Assembly (NCBI GenBank): GCA_933822405.4
Contig: CAKOGP040001112.1
Coordinates: forward strand, 991,647-1,055,646
Source of the DNA: Cylindrotheca closterium
Taxonomy: Eukaryota > Bacillariophyta > Bacillariophyceae > Bacillariales > Bacillariaceae
Direction of reading: 5' to 3'
DNA: 64,000 bases
Shown: piece by piece, positions 10,242-21,900 of the stretch
How positions within the stretch are numbered: position 1 is the stretch's first letter
Layout: each line of letters begins with the position of its first letter
Position numbers and translations under genes: made by a program
The notes under the pieces: generated by a model
Database searches by the model: none
The model's input: only the letters and a program-made list of their open reading frames with translations
Told to the model about the DNA's origin: nothing

Positions 10242-12221
10242 ATGGGTCGCCAGCAAAATAACAGTAGCAACAACCGGGGACAGTCTGCACAAAACTTGTT
10301 GGGATTTCACTTTTCGACTCCAGCACCTTCCCAACAGCCTGAGCGGAACCGCAATCGCAACTTCCAAAACTACAACAACAGACGAAAACAGAACAATGCC
10401 TACAAACCATCGGCGCAAGATCGAACTTCCTGTCGGCGAAAGGCAAATACCGCCATGTTTTACCTACACTCTTCAAGTGAGCACCAATTTTGCTTGACGC
10501 GGCAGGCCCATTCCAAATTATCCAAGGGAAAGTATTCTTTTGAGGGCTCTGACTCTCCGGTATCCTGGGAATCGGTCCGGATTGTCAAGCAAATGCTGGC
10601 ATTGTCTAGCAACAAAGTGGATGAGGAACCAAGCTGTCCCATTTGCTTGTGCGAATTTGTATCAGCCCGCATTACCAAGTGTGGACACTGCTTTTGCCTT
10701 TCTTGTCTATTGCACCATGTTCATGCCAACAGTGCGGCCCAATCAAATCATCAAGTCAGGTGTCCCTGTTGTGCAATTCCCATTCATTTGGAAGACTTGA
10801 AGCCGGTCATGTTGGAAAATGTGGTAGCACCAGAAGTACAGCAATCGATCACCTTGGTCAAACTACATCGGGAAAAGACGTGTTCAGCACCCTATATTCC
10901 CATTCCAGGCTATTCCAAACATTCCCATCCATCTTGTGTCCCTTGCATTGGGGATGCTGACGAAAAATTTTCTCGTTTTAACTATGTCGATTCGTCGGTG
11001 TATTTGTCATTACTCTACCAAAACCGAACCGAGGTGGAAGAAGAAGCCAAGTCACTACCACAAAACTGCTTGGATCAGGTCTTTGTCCAAATGGCCTTGG
11101 AAATGGTACTGAAGGATATTCAGACTGCCGAAATTGAGGCACCGACGGAGGTAACCTTCCAGCAAGACATGGTGAAGCCAACCAGTGGCTTTTATCAGCA
11201 GCTGTTACCAGATCCATTGTTAGCGTCAACACACAGATGTAGCTCGATTGGTAACGAGAAGGAGGCTTCTGAAAATGTCGAGATGCAGTTGGCTGGTGGA
11301 AAACCAAAAAGGAATAAATTGGAACGATACGCTGGTAGCTTGTACATGGATGAAGCATCCACTTTGGAGTACTATCAAGCCGAAGACGGGCAACTGGTAT
11401 TTTTGTGTGGTTTCAATATGAATTGTTTGCTAGCTGACTTTCGAAGAGGGAGACCAGAAGTCTCCGGAGAGGAACTTCGGTTCCCTTTACCCGATAGGAT
11501 CAAGGGACGGGTCCTCGAAATTGATCGTAAGAACATGACACCAGAGCTACAGAAGCGATTACCCTTTTTGTCCCATTTACCATTGTATGTGGACTTTATG
11601 TTTGTGGAATTGGATCTTAACCATATCTTGACAGAGCAAGCAAAGCAAAAATTCAAGAACGAATTTGCCAATCGGCGCAAACGACGCCAATCCAAAGTCA
11701 AAGCAGAGAAGAAGGCTGATAAAGCAAAGGAAAGAGAAGAAATGCAACGAATCAACGAGCGACGATCAAGATTCCAAACCATTGATCCGGGGGACGATTT
11801 TTTCCAACCGTACGTTCCCGAGGAATTCAATCTCGGTGCAGCAGACTTTGATGCGACATTGGGAGGAGACGGTTCCAGGGATATTCTAGGAGCTAGCCCT
11901 CCTTTAAGCGCTTCGCCTAGAATCCAGGCTCCACTACAAAACCAAGAATTGAATTTCATGGCAGCGGCCAGGGATAATGGTTTGGTAGTCTCATCCACCG
12001 AGGCCTTTCCTACCTTGTGTTCTGTCACATCTATCCCTAGTAGTGGCAGTAACCCTGCCCCACCGTCCTGGGGTGGTGCGAAACCGCTGCAGAGACAAGG
12101 TTTCCCTGCGCTTTCTTCGCCAGTGAAAAAAACACCTGGAGGCAAAAAGAAGGGAAAAGGAGGAGGCAAGGGACAACTTTTGTTTTCAACGGGTGGACAA
12201 AGAGGAACGGGTTATAGATGA
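10242..12221 (+). CDS. RNF10: RING-type E3 ubiquitin ligase, RNF10/Mag2 family
   Basis: 659-aa single-exon protein. After a basic, Asn/Gln-rich N-terminus comes the family block NLLGFHFSTPAPSQQP, then a QFCL/SPVSW region, and a C3HC4 RING at about residues 130-185 (CPICLCEF, CGHCFCLSCLLHH, CPCCAIPIH). The following YYQAEDGQLVFLCGFNMNCL segment matches the second conserved region of RNF10/Mag2. A charged coiled stretch (RRKRRQSKVKAEKKADKAKE) precedes a low-complexity tail ending in GGKKKGKGGGKG. Known family members ubiquitylate small-subunit proteins uS3/uS5 on stalled ribosomes and in non-functional 18S rRNA decay, so a cytosolic ribosome quality-control role is inferred. ATG 10242 is the first of the frame. 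Confidence 0.87.
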   Translation: MGRQQNNSSNNRGQSAQNLLGFHFSTPAPSQQPERNRNRNFQNYNNRRKQNNAYKPSAQDRTSCRRKANTAMFYLHSSSEHQFCLTRQAHSKLSKGKYSFEGSDSPVSWESVRIVKQMLALSSNKVDEEPSCPICLCEFVSARITKCGHCFCLSCLLHHVHANSAAQSNHQVRCPCCAIPIHLEDLKPVMLENVVAPEVQQSITLVKLHREKTCSAPYIPIPGYSKHSHPSCVPCIGDADEKFSRFNYVDSSVYLSLLYQNRTEVEEEAKSLPQNCLDQVFVQMALEMVLKDIQTAEIEAPTEVTFQQDMVKPTSGFYQQLLPDPLLASTHRCSSIGNEKEASENVEMQLAGGKPKRNKLERYAGSLYMDEASTLEYYQAEDGQLVFLCGFNMNCLLADFRRGRPEVSGEELRFPLPDRIKGRVLEIDRKNMTPELQKRLPFLSHLPLYVDFMFVELDLNHILTEQAKQKFKNEFANRRKRRQSKVKAEKKADKAKEREEMQRINERRSRFQTIDPGDDFFQPYVPEEFNLGAADFDATLGGDGSRDILGASPPLSASPRIQAPLQNQELNFMAAARDNGLVVSSTEAFPTLCSVTSIPSSGSNPAPPSWGGAKPLQRQGFPALSSPVKKTPGGKKKGKGGGKGQLLFSTGGQRGTGYR

Positions 12222-12530
12222 TAGAAAGTTGACACTTGAATAAAACCAATAGAAGATTTTGAGCTAGGACTAGCAAGCCTTCTATAAACTTGTTGCGAAA
12301 AATAGGGAGACATATGTATATAGGGAGGTACGGTACAAGTGTACGGTAAGTGGCATGTCTGGGTACTACTGCTCGTACTGAACTAGGTACTGCTGTATTG
12401 TACACACTTCGGGAGAATGACAGACGTTTCAGCTATTTTTTTATCATCCTGGAATAACGGTCAAATTTGCATCGCACAGTTCGAAATTCGAAGTTCAAAG
12501 CGCTGTACGCTCAAACACCAAGATTGAACC
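12222..12530. promoter_or_regulatory. Intergenic region with GTAC-rich cluster upstream of CSE1
   Basis: 309 bp between RNF10 and CSE1 on the same strand. Seven GTAC tetramers fall in 76 bp (12328-12403), ending 128 bp before the CSE1 start. Similar clusters precede other genes in this window (see findings). Confidence 0.4.
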
Positions 12531-15500
12531 ATGGCCCAATTCGACTTGGCACAAGTGCTTTCTCAAACCATCTCGCCCTATGCGGATGCCCGCAAACAAG
12601 GTAAGAAGAGGCAGCGATGAAAAATGTTTTTTTGTATGCGTGATGAGAGATTCGCAAAGACATGAACAAACTATTCCAAATTTGCTGACCAATCACTAAC
12701 TGATTCTGATTTATCCTTGTCATTGACAGCGGAGGCTCAATTGATCCAGGCATCCAAACGACCTGGGCATGCTATGGAAGTCGTTCGTCTAGTGGCAAGC
12801 GCTGATGGTACAGACCCAGCCGTGAGACAATCAGCTGCTGTTCACTTCAAGAATCTAATCAAGAAGGGGTGGGATGAATCCAAAGATGTACGTCGACAGA
12901 GCAAGATACTGCAGTATTATTTCGGAAGTTTGCCTCACACTAAGTCCTCCATTTTCTTCTGTACAGGAAGTGGATCGACAAGGAATTTTAATTTCTGGGG
13001 ATGATCGAACCACCGTAAAAAAACACCTTGTCGAACTCATGTGCACAGTGCCACCACAAATCCAAGCACAAGTTTCGGAGAGTATTAGTCTCATTGCTGG
13101 TGTCGACTTTCCTCAAAAGTGGGAATACTTGCTTCCAGAGCTCGTCCAAAAGATGCAGTCTCCAGATCTTGCAGTGGTGAATGGATGTTTGATGACTGTC
13201 AATGCTATTCTCAAGCGCTTCCGATACGTCCAACGAAGTGACGCTCTTTACGCCGACTTGATCTTTGCCTTGAATCATCTCCAACAACCCTTGCTGATCA
13301 TGTTTGCCCAAACTGGAAAACATGTCGAAGCGAGCCAGAACGATCCCCAAAGGTTGATCCAACTCTTCGAGTCTCTTCGATTGATGTGTCGTATTTTCTT
13401 CTCTTTGAATTTTCAAGATCTTCCCGAGTTTTTTGAGGATCACATCAAGGAGTGGATGGATGAGTTTGCCAAATACCTGCAATACACCAATCCATTGTTA
13501 GTGGACCCCGATGAGGAGACTGATCCCAGTCCAATCGATAAGCTCCAAGCGGCCATCATTCAGAATCTCAAGATCTATGCGGACAAGGACGAGGAACCCT
13601 TCCTCCCTTTCCTCCCAGATTTTACTAAATTGGTCTGGAACCTCCTCATTGGGTTGACTCCACACCCCAAGCATGATCGTTTGACCGTCGGTAGCATTAA
13701 CTTCTTGAGTTCGCTGGTTGAAAAGAAGATGCATAATGCCCTGTTCCAAGAGCAATCAACACTACAACAAATTGTCACCAGTATTGTTATTCCAAATCTC
13801 ATGGTCCGAGAGGCTGATGAGGAGAAATTCGAGGATGATCCACAAGAATACATTTTGACCGAAATTGAAGGAAGTGATAGTGAATCCAGACGCAAATGCT
13901 CGCGGGACTTGCTACGAGCAATGTGTCGACAATTCGAAGTTCCAACTTCTGAAATTTGCAAGCAACATATTGCTGACATGTTGGCGCAGTCTGCTCGTGA
14001 TCCGAGCAAATGGGCTGCCAAAGATGCCGCTGTACGTATTGACAGGTCTCAATTTTTCTGCAATCGTGATGGTTGACTAACCACCTTTTTGTCTTCGTTG
14101 CAATATTTCAGATTCATCTCATGCTAGGAATTGCTATCCGTCTCGAGAGTCATCAAGGCGTCTCTGAACTAAACGACAATGTCAATATGCTCGAATTCTT
14201 TTCTACCCAAGTCTTCTCTGAGTTGCAAGATACCAATCATTCCAACCGCCCAATGGTCAAGGCCACAGGTCTCAAATTCGTTTGCACCTTTCGCAAGCAG
14301 TTTACTAGGGAACAGCTTATCGGTTTGCTGCCACTATTGATTGCCCACTTGGGCTCTCCGAGTATTGTTGTACATACCCTTGCTGGGTATGCTATTGAGC
14401 GTATCATGATGACATCCGAAGTTGATGCCACAACCCAGCAGAAGCGCTACAAGATTTCACGTGTTGAGCTTCAGCCTCTTCTTGAGAGTTTGTTCACCGG
14501 GCTATTCGGCATCATTGACAACGCCGAGTGGAACGAAAATGAGCACGTAATGAAGTGCACAATGAGAGCATTGTCTCGAGCTGGCGAAGATGTCGTCCCA
14601 ATCACAGACATCGTCTTCAACAAGCTTGCTGCTGCGCTCGGACGCGTATGCAAGAATCCAAGAAATCCTTCCTACAATCATTACCTGTTTGAATCCATTG
14701 CTGCTCTTGTAAGAAACGTTTGTTCGAAGGACCCTTCACAAACGGCGCAATTAGAGGCTCTTCTCTTCCCACCTTTCCAAACAGTGCTTCAAATGGATAT
14801 TTCAGAATTCACGCCGTATGTTTTCCAGGTCCTTGCTCAATTGTTGGAATATAGACCGAAGGAAACTGGTCTTGGGGAGGCCTACACGTCTCTGTTCGAA
14901 CCTCTTCTGACGGCGTCTCTCTGGGAAAGAAAAGGCAATGTTCCAGGTTTGGTTCGCCTTTTGACCGCATACCTCAAGATGGCTGCAGCTGATCTTGTGG
15001 CTGGGGGTCATCTTGTTCCTTTTCTTGGAATTTTTCAAAAACTACTTGCTTCGAAGGCCACGGAAGCCAGTGCATGCGAACTTCTCACTGCTATCACGAT
15101 CTATGTTCCAATGGATCAATTGAGCCAATATCTTCCGGAAGTTTTCAGGATCACGCTCCACAAGCTGATGCAAGGAAAGTCCAACAAGTTTCCCGTCCTC
15201 GCTATTCAATACTTCGCCCTTTTCTCCGGGCTTCATGGTGGACAAGCCATTTTTGGTTACCTTAACCAGGCCGCGTTGCCTTTACTCGTCCAAATTTGGT
15301 CTCCAAAGGCAAAGATTGCCGCTCACAGCCTCATCTTGGCGAAGACTCAAGCTGTCGGTCTCACTCGACTGTTGTGCGAGACTCCTGCTCTCCTTGCTGA
15401 TGACAATGTCAAGAAGATTTGGGCACAAACATTTGCGTCTCTTGTGGGAATTCTCAGCTCCAACACTTTCAGTGCCAATGAAATCATTGGCGATGAACCA

Positions 15501-15737
15501 GAGATGGAAATTGCCTATGATGCTTCGTATTCTCAGTTGAGTCTTGCCACTAAAAAGGCTCACGATCCTTTCCCAAATATCGCGGATCCCATGGCGATGT
15601 TCAAAGAGTCCTTGGAGCAACTCAACACCGCAAATCCAGGAGTGATTTCCCCAATTATCCAACTTGGCGTGAGCTCTGATCCCAAAATTGCTTCGGGATT
15701 CCAATCCATTTGCCAGAGAACTGGATTGCGACTATAA
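12531..15737 (+). CDS. CSE1: Exportin-2 (CSE1/CAS), importin-alpha re-exporter
   Basis: Karyopherin-beta family receptor that, with Ran-GTP, returns importin-alpha from nucleus to cytoplasm. Four exons: 12531-12600, 12730-12887, 12967-14031 and 14112-15737, with introns of 129, 79 and 80 bp, all GT..AG and in frame. The 972-aa product matches the usual length (human CSE1L is 971). The N-terminal repeat has AAVHFKNLIKKGWDE (importin-beta N domain). The diagnostic Cse1 block includes PNLMVREADEEKFEDDPQEY, EGSDSESRRK and HLGSPSIVVHTLAGYAIER. HEAT repeats extend to the C-terminus. The first exon is only 70 nt and would be missed by a simple ORF search; ATG 12531 begins MAQFDLAQVLSQT, as expected. 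Confidence 0.95.
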
Positions 15738-15996
15738 ATCATAGACTACATTACCAATATGTGCTTCAAACTAATATGATGCTTGCGTTCTACTAATACG
15801 CCATATACTTTTGTCCTCAAAAAAGTTGCACACATCAGTAAATGGTCCCTTATCAGACCTTTTGTAGAGAGCACTCCGATAAAGGGAATCGTCGTTTTGT
15901 CAAAATGAACCGAAGAAGAATCGGTGGGACGAGCATGTGATTAAACGAAGATACACACTAAATAAAGAAGATGATTGTATCTGCACTAAACACAGC

Positions 15997-18717
15997 TTAT
16001 GATGCTTCCTTGATAATTTGCTGGAAAGAATATGGTGCAAATCGGACACCATCAGCCTTGAAAAACTTGTTTTGGAACTCAACCCAATGAAGACGGAGTG
16101 CGTGGAGGAAACATTCAAGCACATCCATCATCAAAAGGACACCCATTGTGACTCCAGCGAAAACAGCGAAACCAATGTAAGTGGCAAAAAAGTTCATGTT
16201 CAAAGTCGACAACATGGCCTTTTCCCAGAAGACAGTGGCCAATTCAGAGTGGGCAAGAGACAAGGCCCACAGTCGAAGGTATGATGCCGTGTTGGAAACC
16301 ATACCAAGAACGAATTCGATAGTTTCGATAGCTTGGTGGATGATGATTTCTCCGAATCCATGTTCCTCCTCGTCATCTCCGTGTCCCTCTTCATCACCTT
16401 CATGACTGTGCGACGCATGTTGCTTACTCATAATGTATGGCTTGGCAAGAAGCAAAATGGGAACAGAGCCAAAAGCAGCTAGCAAAAGAACGTTTTGGAC
16501 AGCAGCTTGTCCGTAGTACATGGGTTCATCAACAGTTCCAGGTTGCAGGGCAATATTGATCAGAGTGGTGATCAAGTTTGGTGGCTGGCAACCATCACCA
16601 GATCCTCCGAAGTCCAGAGGGCATTTGGCAGCGGTGTCGTCACCATCTACACAGCTGTATCCGGCTGGAGTACAGTATCCATTTCCAGATTGGTCACAAA
16701 TAGTCCATTCTCCGGCGTAGTCGGCGCTTCCCCATCCGTCTCCGTTAGGATCCAGACAGGTTGCGGAAAGCATTCGCGAATTCCAGTCAATTGTCCACTT
16801 GTAAAAGATAAGGAAGACCATGTACATAAATAGAGATGATGCAAACACAACCATAGGAATAAATTCGTAAAAGAAGTCCAGTTTCTCATTGAAGTAGATT
16901 GCGTTCAGGCCCTTGAGACAGGTCCCCATAAACATCTGAAGAATACCAAAGATAACAGATAGCTTCATCTTGAAACTGTTAAAGAACAAAAGCTCGTTCG
17001 TGGATACGTGCCAGATAGGATCGAGACCGAATGGATAGACGGATTCGGAAGATCCGTATTGGGCAGTAGTATAAGCGATTGTGCCTTCCTCTACTGAACC
17101 AGAATCTTGTCCATCGAACTCCCATCGAGTACCGAACAAGTTCAGACCGAGCGAGAAACAATCGTTGTAGACAAAACCAGCGTAAACAGCAAAGAATCCC
17201 ATCATTGTAATCATGTAACGCCCAGCGTGCATACCTTCACCCATTTCTCCAAGCTTCATGTTGTCATGCTCCTTCTCCTTCCACAGAAGGAAGAGACCGG
17301 CACTGAGCAGGAAAAGACCGTGCCCGACATCACCGTACATGACACCAAACAGGAATGGGAAAGTGGCGGCAGTGAAAAGAGCGGGATTGGCTTCTCGATA
17401 ACGAGGAATACCATAGGTGTTGACGAATTCCTGGTACCCATATGTGAACTTGTTTGTAACAAAGTGGGTGGGAGGAGTTGGCCAGGGTTGTGGAACATGG
17501 TCCACAAGACTTGGCATGGCCATGTCCATATTGGCATGGGCCTTCTCAACGGCCTCGCGTACTTCGTCAAGGTTTTCGGCAACAACCCAACCTTCACCTC
17601 GAAGCATTCCGGAGACATCAGCCTTGAACATGTTGAGAGAGTGGTAGACTGCCTTTTCCTTCAAGACAATCCAAATCCAGCGTTCATTATGCTTTGCAAG
17701 CATTTGGCACAGGCGGTAGCGTGTGTCTTGATTCTTCAACAGAACTGTTCTGGAATCAACAAGTTCTTGTGCGTTTTCTGTTAGCATTTGATCCACAGAG
17801 GAAGCATCATCCATATCAGGAAGACTGTAACGGTGAGCGCTGAAAGCATCACAGATCTTCTTCAGTTTGACCTCGATACTCTCAGACTTGTAAAAGATGA
17901 TGAAAACAGACTTCTCAACTGATAGACCAGATTCCGGGTCGGTAATGGGTTGTTTGATTGGAGCAAAGCGGACGTAGCAATTTCCACGTGTGGCACGGAA
18001 GATCATGCGCTCGAATCGAGACTTTTCTTCACTTGCGACAACGCCCGTGATAGAGGAGAAACGCATATCCAAGTCAGGTCTAGATTCCATACCTCCGGCA
18101 TCCAACAAACCTTGCTCGTTACCCCCAGGTCCCTCAGTAGTCAACTCGGAGACAGCAAGTCTTGGAGCATCAATCATGAAGAACCTGCGGGCCTTCTCCA
18201 GAACTTCCTGAAGTTCGACCTTCTCGTTGTATTCAATTGTAAGCTTCTCGCTGTAGTTGTTCAATTCGCGAAGCTGGGACTCGTAAGAAACAAGCTCGTT
18301 TTCCAGGCTCTCAATAAGTTGAGCTCCACTTCCCTTTGATTCACCTCCAACAGTGGGAGGGGATGCCAAGAAAGTATCTACGTTTCCGGCCGAGGCAACT
18401 TCCAGATCAAACTTTTCAATTTCTTGTCCAAAGTATCGAAGCTTGCGTTCGAGTTCATCGCATCGCTTCACATAAGAAACGTATCTACGTTGGAATGGTG
18501 TCAGTTCGGGATTGAGCTAAAGAGTGAATGAAAAGATACTGTGAGGATATCAAGCCAGGAAGAAGCACGAGTTAATGCAAAAGATAAAGATCCAACATAC
18601 ATCCGTGAATTGAATTACGCCAAGCTTTCCGAGATCAGCGAGACAATCATGAGAGGCATCTTCATTCATGATGATGGAGATGTACTCCATCGGTTCTGAA
18701 CGAAACCATTTTGCCAT
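15997..18717 (-). CDS. VPH1: V-type proton ATPase 100-116 kDa subunit a
   Basis: Membrane subunit of the V0 sector that forms the proton half-channels. Two exons on the minus strand: 18601-18717 (39 codons, MAKWFRSEPMEYISIIMNED...) and 15997-18516, joined across an 84-bp phase-0 intron, giving 878 aa. The N-terminal half is soluble with a coiled coil; the C-terminal half has multiple membrane spans starting near FPFLFGVMYGDVGHGLF. SYLRLWALSLAHSEL holds the essential proton-translocating arginine near residue 786. A Cys-rich insertion (about residues 615-685) with a DPNGDGWGSAD stretch sits between KWTIDWNSR and PPNLITTLIN, where yeast and human subunits have a short loop. The tail KFFKADGVRFAPYSF is canonical. 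It diverges from the ABCG gene and converges on CSE1. Confidence 0.96.
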
Positions 18718-18973
18718 TTTCCTACAGTATAATCTCCGCCGAAGTTGCCTTGTTGTTCAAAGTTTCTTCTCGTTGGTGCCGCCCTCGTTGGACCTTTCTG
18801 CCGAGGCTGCGCACTTTCTGATGAAACGGAAAACGGCGACTTTAGCGAGCTGGCCTTCCCTTCTGATCCACGTGCCAATGCGAGCTACTATAGTCCTTTT
18901 TGTTTTAATCCCGTGCGTGAGATTGATTCACAGAGAATTCACAGACATGCACATTCACATCACAAAGAAAGCG
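18718..18973. promoter_or_regulatory. Divergent promoter region, V-ATPase a / ABCG transporter
   Basis: 256 bp separate the two start codons. The ABC frame is open upstream through this region and across V-ATPase exon 1, but that extension has no family similarity, so ATG 18974 was preferred. Confidence 0.35.
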
Positions 18974-21900
18974 ATGGTGAAACGGACGAGTAGTCCGGAC
19001 GATGACGAAGAGAATCATCAGCAAAAAACTCCCTTTCTGAAGTCGATTAGAGATGTTACCCGTTTAGATCACCTGGGACTTCTTGTTGCCAACAAAAAGG
19101 CACGGCAGAATCGCATGAAACGAATCATCACAAGACCGAGCACTGACAATTTGGAACTTTTACATCAAAAGTCCCCCGGTAACGGTGATGGTGACGTTGA
19201 TGGCGACTTTGGAGTAAATGATTTAGAACTGGACAAGGACCAAATAGAAGATGTTGAAAAAACAGCCCGATCGTTGCGAGCGTTAAAGAAGGAACTGGCG
19301 GAGTACACCAAGTTCCAACAAGAATTTCCAATCGAAGTCCGAATTGACAAATTGAACTACTCGGCAACACTATCACGTGATCTCAACAAAATTCAAACAG
19401 TCTACAATACTGGCGCGTTATATTACATGGTAAAGTACTGGAAGAATCGACAGAAGGAGGCATGCGAGGAAGAATCCCTGGAAATCACCAAGAATATTCT
19501 GGAGAACATATCCTTCACACTCAAGCCTGGGAAAATGTATCTAGTGATGGGTCCACCCGGAAGTGGGAAGAGCACTCTGCTGAAAGCCATCGCTAGCAGG
19601 TTATCGGTTAAAAATGGGGAGGGGATTTCTGGTCATGTCATGTACAATGGACGAACACTCGAAGGAAATGACGACTTTCACATTGAAAACGCGATTTCCT
19701 TCGTGGAACAACTGGACCGACATGCCCCACGACTGACTGTGGATGAGACTTTTGAATTCGCCTTTCAATGCAAGCAAGGTGGAACGCATCTAGATACCGC
19801 TGTCAATAATGATACCGAAGCCAAAGAGCAGGCTGTGCAAGCAGACAAAGATGGGATCTTTGTGGAATCAACAGAGAAATGCTTGGGCTTGGATCACGTC
19901 AAAGATACCTTTGTCGGTGATGATACTGTTCGAGGAGTCAGTGGAGGGCAACGACGGCGAGTGACAGTGGGTGAAATGATGATGAACGGATCACCGATTC
20001 TTTGTGGGGATGAGATATCGAATGGATTGGACAGCGCTGTCACATTTGATATGATAGAAACATTCATGCAGCTTGGAAAGGTATACAAGAGGACGCATGT
20101 GATATCCTTACTACAACCAAGTCCCGAAACAGTCAGCCTGTTTGACGAAATCATTCTGCTTGCCGAAGGGAAACTGATCTACGCTGGTCCCATCGATGAC
20201 GTCGAGAGATACTTTGCATCGCTTGGCTACACCGCACCAGATTACCTCGACATTGCTGATTTTTTGCAACTCTTGTCTACCTCAGATGGCGAGAAATTCT
20301 TCACACCGTCTGCTGGTCAAGCTTTCGCCCACTCAGCTAGCGAGCTGGCTGCTGCGTTTCAAGAGAGCGAAGCCGGCAATCAAATTCAACTTTCTCTGAA
20401 GACTCCTTCGAAGTACTCGTGGAGTGACAATAGCTCGATGGAGACCAAAGGCGGCGTCAAATACCTGGACTCTCGAAGATTCCACAAGAAGTATGCAAAC
20501 TCCATCCTGAGATCAATGTGGCTGGTTCTAAAGAGATGCCTGATAATATGGAAGCGTGATAGAAGGGTGCTGATTGCAAACGCTGTGAAGAATTCGATCA
20601 TGGGCATAAGCGTCGGTGGGGTGTTCTTCCAAACAGAGGACGTCATCTCTATTCTTGGAGTGTTGTTTCAGGGCATGCTCTTCATTATGCTGGGAGGAAT
20701 GACAACCGCCCCTGGTTTTGTCGAAGAGAGAGCGACATTTTACAAACATGCGGACGCAAACTTCTTTTCGTCATATCCCTTCATTCTTGGAAAAGCGCTA
20801 TCCAAGTTGCCCCAGGTACGTGGTCCTATGCCTTCGTGTCTTGTTGAATTCATCTCTTGTTCAACAACTACTACTTTCAGACAATCATGGACTGCTTCAC
20901 TTTTGGTACGATACTGTATTTTATGGTTGGATTGTCTCGAACCATAGAGAACTATTTTCTGTTTATGGGGATCATAATCACGTTCAGTGTTTTGATGAAT
21001 GAACTACTTTTCTCCTTCGCGACAGTTGCGAAGTCGAAATCGAGTGTCCAGGTTGTCAGTGCCTGTATTGTCCTATTCTTCATCTTGTTTTGTGGATTCA
21101 TCATTCCACCCAATGTGATCCCAAGCTACTTTGTATGGATATATTGGTACAACCCTCTTGCTTGGGCTTATCGAGCGCTTCTCATCAACGAGTATAGGAG
21201 CACGTTCTATTCCGAAGAGGAAGGGGATCTTGTTCTTGAGTTTATAGGTCTAGTCGACAGTAATGGCAAAGCTATGGATACGGGATGGATTCATTTCGGC
21301 TTCTTCTACATGGGGATACACATTCTCATAACAGTGTTGCTATCAGCTATTGGTCTTTCGAGATTTAGGGTGAGCAGCGTTGGAACAGGTCTTGAAGAAC
21401 GTGATGTCGTAGAAGTCAGCGACGAGAGCGAATCACCAGTAACCATGTCATTCAAGCCAGTTACCCTATCCTTTGAAGATATTTGCTACGATGTTGCGAC
21501 ATCAAAAGGCAATGGAGAGCTGCGACTCCTGCAAAGTGTCAGTGGAGCATTCAGATCAGGTAGGTTGAGGTGGCCACACTGAAACAACATGCTGTTTCCA
21601 CTCTTATGATTGCGCATCCCATCGAAACAGGACGAATGTGCGCTTTGATGGGAAGTTCAGGTGCTGGAAAAACAACGCTGATGGATGTCATTGCAATGAG
21701 AAAATCGTCGGGAACCGTACAAGGGGAAATCCTATTGAACGGATACTCCCAAGATGAGACAGTCTTTCGTCGATGTTCTGGCTACGTTGAACAGTTCGAT
21801 GTGCAGACACCACAGCTGACAGTAAGGGAAACAGTTCTATTTTCTGCTCGGCTGAGATTAGACGAAAGAAAGGTGAAATCAGAGGAAGAGAAAGAGAAAT

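Noticed and set aside
18668..18973. N-terminal extension of the ABCG protein
   Set aside because: It runs antisense across V-ATPase exon 1 and lacks family similarity; the start at 18974 fits better.
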